Source: Liolophura sinensis
Taxonomy: Eukaryota > Mollusca > Polyplacophora > Chitonida > Chitonidae
NCBI RefSeq assembly: GCF_032854445.1
Contig: NW_027018191.1
Coordinates: forward strand, 1-60,265
Direction: 5' to 3'
DNA: 60,265 nt
How positions within the stretch are numbered: position 1 is the stretch's first letter; every line of letters starts with the position of its first letter. Shown here in pieces: positions 24,586 through 34,270 of the stretch. The notes under the pieces are model-generated. The model was not told the origin of the DNA, did not search any database, and saw nothing but the letters and a program-made list of their open reading frames with translations. The translations under genes and the position numbers were made by a program.

Positions 24586-26021
24586 TAAAGACATTGAGTT
24601 TTTCTTCGACTTAGAAGTAAGACATTTGCTGGGTGAGTTAAATGGGCTTGGCCCAAAGATTTGACGTCGTCTGGGCTACCGAAGGGCACATAACTTATAA
24701 TGAAAAGTTGAATATAGTAATGACCAGTCGCGATTGTACATAGTTAATGTAGCCGATTTCAATTTGCAAAAAGAACAGGCAAAAATCCAAAAGTAGAAAA
24801 ACTGTTCCAATGCTGCTGGTAAGAGGCTAATCCGACGTATTTTGTGACGAGAAATCGATTGGTGCAAACCGCGTTGCTCTCCGACCAATACTTTTGGCTG
24901 TAGCCACAAATGAATAATCAATGATGTCAAGATCACGTGCCCAGCAACGGTTCTTACTCCATGGAAACCATAGAAATTTGCACTTTTTCAACAGCTGGAG
25001 ATGCCTGGCCCAATTGCGCATCCTTTGGCACCTTATTGATGTGGGTCAGTGTTCAATTGTACTTTTTACAGCGGATTGTATCAAGTACCTTTTGTTTTTT
25101 TTATATACAAATGGTGTGGTTTTTCTACATGTAGATAAAGACATTGAGTTTGTCTTCGACTTAGAAGTAAGACATTTGCTGGGTGAGTTAAATGAGCTTG
25201 GCCCAAAGATTTGACGTCGTCTGGGCTACCGAAGGGCACATAACTTATAATGAAAAGTTGAATATAGTAATGACCAGTCGCGATTGTACATAGTTAATGT
25301 AGCCGATTTCAATTCGCAGAAAGACCAGGCAAAAATCCAAAAGTAGAAAAACTGTTCCAATGCTGCTGGTAAGAGGCTAATCCGACGTATTTTGTGACGA
25401 GAAATCGAATGGTGCAAACCGCGCTGCTCTCCGACCAATACTTTTGGCTGTAGCCAAAAATGAATAATCAATGATGTCAAGATCACGTGCCCAGCAACGG
25501 CTCTTAATCCATGGAAACCAAGGAAATTTGCAATTTTTCAACAGCTGGAGATGCCTGGCCCAATTGCGCATCCTTTGGCACCTTATTGATGTGGGTCAGT
25601 GTTCAATTGTACTTTTTACAGCGGATTGTATCAAGTACCTTTTGTTTTTTTTGATATACAAATGGTGTGGTTTTTCTACATGTAGATAAAGACATTGAGT
25701 TTGTCTTCGACTTAGAAGTAAGACATTTGCTGGGTGAGCTAAATGGGCTTGGCCCAAAAATTTGACGTCGTCTGGGCTACCGATGGGCACATAACTTATA
25801 ATGAAATGCTGAATATAGTAATGACCAGTCGCGATTGTACATAGTTAATGTAGCCGATTTAAATTAGCAAAAAGACCAGGCAAAAATCCAAAAGTGGAAA
25901 AACTGTTCCAATGCTGCTGGTAAGAGGCTAATCCGACGTATTTTGTGACGAGAAATCGAATGGTGCAAACCGCGTTGCTCTCCGACCAATACTTTTGGCT
26001 GTAGCCACAAATGAATAATCA

Positions 26022-28221
26022 ATGATGTCAAGATCACGTGCCCAGCAACGGCTCTTAATCCATGGAAACCATAGAAATTTGCAATTTTTCAACAGCTGGA
26101 GATGCCTGGCCCAATTGCGCATATTTTGGCACCTTATTGATGTGGGTCAGTGTTCAATTGTACTTTTTACAGCAGACTGTATCAAGTACCTTGTGTTTTT
26201 TTAAAAAAAAAAGGTGTGGTTTTTCTACATGTAGATAAAGACATTGAGTTTGTCTTCGACTTAGGAGTAAGACATTTGCTGGGTGAGTTAAATGGGCTTG
26301 GCCCAAAGATTTGACGTCGTCTGGGCTACCGAAGGGCACATAACTTATAATGAAATGCTGAATATAGTAATGACCAGTCGCGATTGTACATAGTTAATGT
26401 AGCCGATTTCAATTAGCAAAAACACCAGGCAAAAATCCAAAAGTGGAAAAACTGTTAAAATGCTGCTGTTAAGAGGCTAATCCGACGTATTTTGTGACGA
26501 GAAATCGAATGGTGCAAACCGCGTTGCTTTCCGACCAATACTTTTGGCTGTAGCCACAAATGAATAATCAATGATGTCAAGATCACGTGCCCAGCAACGG
26601 CTCTTACTCCATGGAAACCAAGGAAATTTGCAATTTTTCAACAGCTGGAGATGCCTGGCCCAATTGCGCATCCTTTGGCACCTTATTGATGTGGGTCAGT
26701 GTTCAATTGTACTTTTTACAGCGGATTGTATCAAGTACCTTGTGTTTTTTTTATATACAAATGGTGTGGTTTTTCTACATGTAGATAAAGACATTGAGTT
26801 TTTCTTCGACTTAGAAGTAAGACATTTGCTGGGTGAGTTAAATGGGCTTGGCCCAAAGATTTGACGTCGTCTGGGCTACCGAAGGGCACATAACTTATAA
26901 TGAAAAGTTGAATATAGTAATGACCAGTCGCGATTGTACATAGTTAATGTAGCCGATTTCAATTCGCAAAAAGAACAGGCAAAAATCCAAAAGTAGAAAA
27001 ACTGTTCCAATGCTGCTGGTAAGAGGCTAATCCGACGTATTTTGTGACGAGAAATCGAATGGTGCAAACCGCGTTGCTCTCCGACCAATACTTTTGGCTG
27101 TAGCCACAAATGAATAATCAATGATGTCAAGATCACGTGCCCAGCAACGGTTCTTACTCCATGGAAACCATAGAAATTTGCACTTTTTCAACAGCTGGAG
27201 ATGCCTGGCCCAATTGCGCATCCTTTGGCACCTTATTGATGTGGGTCAGTGTTCAATTGTACTTTTTACAGCGGATTGTATCAAGTACCTTTTGTTTTTT
27301 TTATATACAAATGGTGTGGTTTTTCTACATGTAGATAAAGACATTGAGTTTGTCTTCGACTTAGAAGTAAGACATTTGCTGGGTGAGTTAAATGAGCTTG
27401 GCCCAAAGATTTGACGTCGTCTGGGCTACCGAAGGGCACATAACTTATAATGAAAAGTTGAATATAGTAATGACCAGTCGCGATTGTACATAGTTAATGT
27501 AGCCGATTTCAATTAGCAAAAAGACCAGGCAAAAATCCAAAAGTAGAAAAACTGTTCCAATGCTGCTGGTAAGAGGCTAATCCGACGTATTTTGTGACGA
27601 GAAATCGAATGGTGCAAACCGCGCTGCTCTCCGACCAATACTTTTGGCTGTAGCCAAAAATGAATAATCAATGATGTCAAGATCACGTGCCCAGCAACGG
27701 CTCTTACTTCATGGAAACCAAGGAAATTTGCAATTTTTCAACAGCTGGAGATGCCTGGCCCAATTGCGCATCCTTTGGCACCTTATTGATGTGGGTCAGT
27801 GTTCAATTGTACTTTTTACAGCGGATTGTATCAAGTACCTTTTGTTTTTTTTGATATACAAATGGTGTGGTTTTTCTACATGTAGATAAAGACATTGAGT
27901 TTGTCTTCGACTTAGAAGTAAGACATTTGCTGGGTGAGCTAAATGGGCTTGGCCCAAAAATTTGACGTCGTCTGGGCTACCGAAGGGCACATAACTTATA
28001 ATGAAATGCTGAATATAGTAATGACCAGTCGCGATTGTACATAGTTAATGTAGCCGATTTAAATTAGCAAAAAGACCAGGCAAAAATCCAAAAGTGGAAA
28101 AACTGTTCCAATGCTGCTGGTAAGAGGCTAATCCGACGTATTTTGTGACGAGAAATCGAATGGTGCAAACCGCGTTGCTCTCCGACCAATACTTTTGGCT
28201 GTAGCCACAAATGAATAATCA
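26022..28221 (+). repeat. 4-monomer HOR, 2,200 bp, copy 2
   Basis: Monomers start at 26022, 26571, 27121 and 27671, each 2,200 bp after its counterpart except the first (2,204). The marker order is the same. The first monomer carries an unusual T7A10 tract at 26196-26212 in place of TATATACAAAT. The fourth carries CTTCATGG for CTCCATGG, losing the NcoI-type site. Confidence 0.9.
26196..26212 (+). other. T7A10 tract replacing TATATACAAAT in one monomer
   Basis: In the monomer at 26022, the usual TTTTTTTATATACAAATGG reads seven T followed by ten A and then GGTGTGG. The homologous copies at 23818 and 28222 have TATATAC and TATAAAC. Ten A replace a mixed ten-base segment of the same length, which could be a real conversion into a self-complementary tract or a consensus-calling artefact. 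Confidence 0.85.
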
Positions 28222-29870
28222 ATGATGTCAAGATCACGTGCCCAGCAACGGCTCTTAATCCATGGAAACCATAGAAATTTGCAATTTTTCAACAGCTGGA
28301 GATGCCTGGCCCAATTGCGCATATTTTGGCACCTTATTGATGTGGGTCAGTGTTCAATTGTACTTTTTACAGCAGACTGTATCAAGTACCTTGTGTTTTT
28401 TTATAAACAAATGGTGTGGTTTTTCTACATGTAGATAAAGACATTGAGTTTGTCTTCGACTTAGGAGTAAGACATTTGCTGGGTGAGTTAAATGGGCTTG
28501 GCCCAAAGATTTGACGTCGTCTGGGCTACCGAAGGGCACATAACTTATAATGAAATGCTGAATATAGTAATGACCAGTCGCGATTGTACATAGTTAATGT
28601 AGCCGATTTCAATTAGCAAAAACACCAGGCAAAAATCCAAAAGTAGAAAAACTGTTAAAATGCTGCTGTTAAGAGGCTAATCCGACGTATTTTGTGACGA
28701 GAAATCGAATGGTGCAAACCGCGTTGCTTTCCGACCAATACTTTTGGCTGTAGCCACAAATGAATAATCAATGATGTCAAGATCACGTGCCCAGCAACGG
28801 CTCTTACTCCATGGAAACCAAGGAAATTTGCAATTTTTCAACAGCTGGAGATGCCTGGCCCAATTGCGCATCCTTTGGCACCTTATTGATGTGGGTCAGT
28901 GTTCAATTGTACTTTTTACAGCGGATTGTATCAAGTACCTTGTGTTTTTTTTATATACAAATGGTGTGGTTTTTCTACATGTAGATAAAGACATTGAGTT
29001 TTTCTTCGACTTAGAAGTAAGACATTTGCTGGGTGAGTTAAATGGGCTTGGCCCAAAGATTTGACGTCGTCTGGGCTACCGAAGGGCACATAACTTATAA
29101 TGAAAAGTTGAATATAGTAATGACCAGTCGCGATTGTACATAGTTAATGTAGCCGATTTCAATTCGCAAAAAGAACAGGCAAAAATCCAAAAGTAGAAAA
29201 ACTGTTCCAATGCTGCTGGTAAGAGGCTAATCCGACGTATTTTGTGACGAGAAATCGAATGGTGCAAACCGCGTTGCTCTCCGACCAATACTTTTGGCTG
29301 TAGCCACAAATGAATAATCAATGATGTCAAGATCACGTGCCCAGCAACGGCTCTTACTCCATGGAAACCAAGGAAATTTGCAATTTTTCAACAGCTGAAG
29401 ATGCCTGGCCCAATTGCGCATCCTTTGGCACCTTATTGATGTGGGTCAGTGTTCAATTGTACTTTTTACAGCGGATTGTATCAAGTACCTTGTGTTTTTT
29501 TTATATACAAATGGTGTGGTTTTTCTACATGTAGATAAAGACATTGAGTTTGTCTTCGACTTAGAAGTAAGACATTTGCTGGGTGAGTTAAATGGGCTTG
29601 GCCCAAAGATTTGACGTCGTCTGGGCTACCGAAGGGCACATAACTTATAATGAAAAGTTGAATATAGTAATGACCAGTCGCGATTGTACATAGTTAATGT
29701 AGCCGATTTCAATTAGCAAAAATACCAGGCAAAAATCCAAAAGTGGGAAAACTGTTCCAATGCTACTGGAAAGAGGCTAATCCGACGTATTTTGTGACGA
29801 GAAATCGAATGGTGCAAACCGCGTTGCTCTCCGACCAATACTTTTGGCTGTAGCCACAAATGAATAATCA
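28222..29870 (+). repeat. 4-monomer HOR, partial copy 3 (monomers 52-54)
   Basis: Monomers start at 28222, 28771 and 29321. The first two continue the 2,200-bp HOR. The third does not carry the GGTTCTT/TTTGCACTTTTTC markers and instead has CAGCTGAAGATG and ends with AATACCAGG, GTGGGAAAAC and GCTACTGGAAAG. Those end markers lead into the next block and recur before 34271 and 39220. Confidence 0.85.
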
Positions 29871-32800
29871 ATGATGTCAAGATCCCGTGCCCAGCAACGG
29901 TTCTTACTCCATGGAAACCAAGGAAATTTGCAATTTTTCAACAGCTGGAGATGCCTGGCCCAATTGCGCATCCTTTGGCACCTTATTGATGTGGGTCAGT
30001 GTTCAATTGTACATTTTACAGCGGATTGTATCAAGTACCTTGTGTTTTTTTATATACAAATGGTGTGGTTTTTCTACATGTAGATAAAGACATTGAATTT
30101 GTCTTCGACTTAGAAGTAAGACATTTGCTGGGTGAGTTAATTGGGCTTGGCCCAAAGATTTGACGTCGTCTGGGCTACCGAAGGGCACATAACTTATAAT
30201 GAAAAGTTGGATATAGTAATGACCAGTCGCGATTGTACATAGTTATAGTAGCCGATTTCAATTCGCAAAAAGACCAGGCAAAAATCCAAAAGTAGAAAAA
30301 CTGTTCCAATGCTGCTGGTAAGAGGCTAATCCGACGTATTTTGTGACGAGAAATCGAATGGTGCAAACCGCGCTGCTCTCCGACCAATACTTTTGGCTGT
30401 AGCCAAAAATGAATAATCAATGATGTCAAGATCACGTGCCCAGCAACGGCTCTTACTCCATGGAAACCAAGGAAATTTGCAATTTTTCAACAGCTGGAGA
30501 TGCCTGGCCCAATTGCGCATCCTTTGGCACCTTATTGATGTGGGTCAGTGTTCAATTGTACTTTTTACAGCGGATTGTATCAAGTACCTTTTGTTTTTTT
30601 TGATATACAAATGGTGTGGTTTTTCTACATGTAGATAAAGACATTGAGTTTGTCTTCGACTTAGAAGTAAGACATTTGCTGGGTGAGCTAAATGGGCTTG
30701 GCCCAAAGATTTGACGTCGTCTGGGCTACCGAAGGGCACATAACTTATAATGAAATGCTGAATATAGTAATGACCAGTCGCGATTGTACATAGTTAATGT
30801 AGCCGATTTCAATTCGCAAAAAGACCAGGCAAAAATCCAAAAGTGGAAAAACTGTTCCAATGCTGCTGGTAAGAGGCTAATCCGACGTATTTTGTGACGA
30901 GAAATCGAATGGTGCAAACCGCGTTGCTCTCCGACCAATACTTTTGGCTGTAGCCACAAATGAATAATCAATGATGTCAAGATCACGTGCCCAGCAACGG
31001 CTCTTACTCCATGGAAACCAAGGAAATTTGCAATTTTTCAACAGCTGGAGATGCCTGGCCTAATTGCGCATCTTTTGGCACCTTATTGATGTGGGTCAGT
31101 GTTCAATTGTACTTTTTACAGCGGATTGTATCAAGTACCTTGTGTGTTTTTTATATACAAATGGTGTGGTTTTTCTACATGTAGATAAAGACATTGAGTT
31201 TGTCTTCGACTTAGAAGTAACACATTTGCTGGGTGAGTTAAATGGGCTTGGCCCAAAGATTTGACGTCGTCTGGGCTACCGAAGGGCACATAACTTATAA
31301 TGAAAAGTTGAATATAGTAATGACCAGTCGCGATTGTACATAGTTAATGTAGCCGATTTCAATTCGCAAAAAGACCAGGCAAAAATCCAAAAGTAGAAAA
31401 ACTGTTCCAATGCTGCTGGTAAGAGGCTAATCCGACGTATTTTGTGACGAGAAATCGAATGATGCAAACCGCGTTGCTCTCCCACCAATACTTTTGGCTG
31501 TAGCCACAAATGAATAATCAATGATGTCAAGATCACGTGCACAGCAACGGCTCTTAATCCATGGAAACCATAGAAATTTGCAATTTTTCAACAGCTGGAG
31601 ATGGCTGGCCCAATTGCGCATATTTTGGCACCTTATTGATGTGGGTCAGTGTTCAATTGTACTTTTTACAGCAGACTGTATCAAGTACCTTGTGTTTTTT
31701 TATAAACAAATGGTGTGGTTTTTCTACATGTAGATAAAGACATTGAGTTTGTCTTCGACTTAGGAGTAAGACATTTGCTGGGTGAGTAAAATGGGCTTGG
31801 CCCAAAGATTTGACGTCGTCTGGGCTACCGAAGGGCACATAACTTATAATGAAATGCTGAATATAGTAATGACCAGTCGCGATTGTACATAGTTAATGTA
31901 GCCGATTTCAATTAGCAAAAACACCAGGCAAAAATCCAAAAGTGGAAAAACTGTTAAAATGCTGCTGTTAAGAGGCTAATCCGACGTATTTTGTGACGAG
32001 AAATCGAATGGTGCAAACCGCGTTGCTTTCCGACCAATACTTTTGGCTGTAGCCACAAATGAATAATCAATGATGTCAAGATCACGTGCCCAGCAACGGC
32101 TCTTACTCCATGGAAACCAAGGAAATTTGCAATTTTTCAACAGCTGGAGATGCCTGGCCCAATTGCGCATCCTTTGGCACCTTATTGATGTATGTCAGTG
32201 TTCAATTGTACTTTTTACAGCGGATTGTATCAAGTACCTTGTGTTTTTTTTATATACAAATGGTGTGGTTTTTCTACATGTAGATAAAGACATTGAGTTT
32301 GTCTTCGACTTAGAAGTAAGACATTTGCTGGGTGAGTTAAATGGGCTTGGCCCAAAGATTTGACGTCGTCTGGGCTACCGAAGGGCACATAACTTATAAT
32401 GAAAAGTTGAATATAGTAATGACCAGTCGCGATTGTACATAGTTAATGTAGCCGATTTCAATTCGCAAAAAGAACAGGCAAAAATCCAAAAGTAGAAAAA
32501 CTGTTCCAATGCTGCTGGTAAGAGGCTAATCCGACGTATTTTGTGACGAGAAATCGAATGGTGCAAACCGCGTTGCTCTCCGACCAATACTTTTGGCTGT
32601 AGCCACAAATGAATAATCAATGATGTCAAGATCACGTGCCCAGCAACGGCTCTTACTCCATGGAAACCAAGGAAATTTGCAATTTTTCAACAGCTGGAGA
32701 TGCCTGGCCCAATTGCGCATCCTTTGGCACCTTATTGATGTGGGTCAGTGTTCAATTGTACTTTTTACAGCGGATTGTATCAAGTACCTTTTGTTTTTTT

Positions 32801-34270
32801 TGATATACAAATGGTGTGGTTTTTCTACATGTAGATAAAGACATTGAGTTTGTCTTCGACTTAGAAGTAAGACATTTGCTGGGTGAGTTAAATGGGCTTG
32901 GCCCAAAGATTTGACGTCGTCTGGGCTACCGAAGGGCACATAACTTATAATGAAAAGTTGAATATAGTAATGACCAGTCGCGATTGTACATAGTTAATGT
33001 AGCCGATTTCAATTCGCAAAAAGACCAGGCAAAAATCCAAAAGTAGAAAAACTGTTCCAATGCTGCTGGTAAGAGGCTAATCCGACGTATTTTGTGACGA
33101 GAAATCGAATGGTGCAAACCGCGTTGCTCTCCGACCAATACTTTTGGCTGTAGCCACAAATGAATAATCAATGATGTCAAGATCACGTGCCCAGCAACGG
33201 CTCTTAATCCATGGAAACCATAGAAATTTGCAATTTTTCAACAGCTGGAGATGCCTGGCCCAATTGCGCATCCTTTGGCACCTTATTGATGTGGGTCAGT
33301 GTTCAATTGTACTTTTTACAGCAGACTGTATCAAGTACCTTGTGTTTTTTTTATAAACAAATGGTGTGGTTTTTCTACATGTAGATAAAGACATTGAGTT
33401 TGTCTTCGACTTAGAAGTAAGACATTTGCTGGGTGAGCTAAATGGGCTTGGCCCAAAGATTTGACGTCGTCTGGGCTACCGAAGGGCACATAACTTATAA
33501 TGAAATGCTGAATATAGTAATGACCAGTCGCGATTGTACATAGTTAATGTAGCCGATTTCAATTAGCAAAAAGACCAGGCAAAAATCCAAAAGTGGAAAA
33601 ACTGTTCCAATGCTGCTGGTAAGAGGCTAATCCGACGTATTTTGTGACGAGAAATCGAATGGTGCAAACCGCGTTGCTTTCCGACCAATACTTTTGGCTG
33701 TAGCCACAAATGAATAATCAATGATGTCAAGATCACGTGCCCAGCAACGGCTCTTACTCCATGGAAACCAAGGAAATTTGCAATTTTTCAACAGCTGGAG
33801 ATGCCTGGCCCAATTGCGCATCCTTTGGCACCTTATTGATGTGGGTCAGTGTTCAATTGTACTTTTTACAGCGGATTGTATCAAGTACCTTGTGTTTTTT
33901 TTATATACAAATGGTGTGGTTTTTCTACATGTAGATAAAGACATTGAGTTTGTCTTCGACTTAGAAGTAAGACATTTGCTGGGTGAGTTAAATGGGCTTG
34001 GCCCAAAGATTTGACGTCGTCTGGGCTACCGAAGGGCACATAACTTATAATGAAAAGTTGAATATAGTAATGACCAGTCGCGATTGTACATAGTTAATGT
34101 ACCCGATTTCAATTAGCAAAAATACCAGGCAAAAATCCAAAAGTGGGAAAACTGTTCCAATGCTACTGGAAAGAGGCTAATCCGACGTATTTTGTGACGA
34201 GAAATCGAATGGTGCAAACCGCGTTGCTCTCCGACCAATACTTTTGGCTGTAGCCACAAATGAATAATCA
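29871..34270 (+). repeat. 8-monomer block led by the CCCGTG monomer, copy 1 (4,400 bp)
   Basis: Monomers start at 29871, 30420, 30971, 31521, 32070, 32620, 33171 and 33721. The leading copy has GATCCCGTG (E-box lost at 29885), GGTTCTT, ACATTTTACAG, GACATTGAATTTG and TTAATTGGGC. The same combination returns at 34271 (4,400 bp on) and 39220 (4,949 bp further). The trio 30420-32069 is a copy of 22717-24370. The monomer at 31521 has private changes GCACAGC and GATGGCTGG. Confidence 0.87.

Larger units (their letters stand above)
24371..24920 (+). repeat. Representative 550-bp monomer with internal landmarks
   Basis: This copy is exactly 550 bp and serves as a map of the unit. Landmarks in order: CACGTG E-box at 24384-24389; NcoI-type CCATGG shortly after; T8 tract at 24545-24552 leading into TATATAC; perfect 12-bp palindrome at 24574-24585; small hairpin at 24643-24655; GACGTC at 24663-24668; TCGCGA at 24728-24733; small hairpin at 24737-24751. 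By eye the least variable stretches across the array are the palindrome with its right flank, the GACGTCGTCTGGGCTACCG segment, and the stretch around CCGACGTATTTTGTGACGAG. The most variable are the poly(T) tract, the segment near the E-box (TTAATCC...CCATAG versus TTACTCC...CCAAGG), and GCAGACTG/GCGGACTG/GCGGATTG. I found no convincing shorter sub-repeat inside it. Confidence 0.93.
23818..26021 (+). repeat. 4-monomer HOR, ~2,200 bp, copy 1
   Basis: Monomers start at 23818, 24371, 24921 and 25471. Order: GCATATTTTGG/GCAGACTG with a following GTTAAAATGCTGCTG; TTTTTCTTCGAC type; GGTTCTT + TTTGCACTTTTTC + AATGAGC type; TTTTGATATAC + GAGCTAAAT type. The first monomer here has a 3-bp insertion (CTTCTTCGAC near 24050) and a T6 acceptor-like run (CTTTTTTACAG) not found in the later copies. 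Confidence 0.9.

Noticed and set aside
24371-24664. Recurrent 97-codon forward frame (MMSRSRAQQ...) as a tandem gene family
   Set aside because: It recurs only because the monomer does. Changes in poly(T) length switch it to 70- or 72-codon forms with unrelated ends, the 41-bp deletion removes its start region, and overlapping frames on both strands are equally open. No domain, codon periodicity or upstream signals are visible.
24553-24720. HVDKDIEFVFDLEVRHLLGEL peptide as a relic of a retrotransposon polymerase
   Set aside because: The HVD-like match is too short and lacks the flanking residues of the YVDD-type motif. Nothing else in any frame resembles reverse transcriptase, integrase or a transposase, and no terminal repeats or target duplications are seen.
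24737-24751. Rho-independent terminators or bacterial promoter (TTATAAT at the monomer's GCACATAACTTATAATG)
   Set aside because: The words are present but the context is a eukaryotic satellite. The stems are only 5 bp and are not followed by a T run.
24371-24920. CENP-B box in the monomer
   Set aside because: I looked for TTCG....A..CGGG on both strands. TTCGACTTAGAAG and TTCGATTTCTCG start right but lack the CGGG part.
24371-24920. Shorter sub-repeat (for example about 183 bp, one third of the monomer)
   Set aside because: Words such as ATTGTA and CAATT recur a few times, but without constant spacing or extended similarity. I see no support for an ancestral shorter unit.
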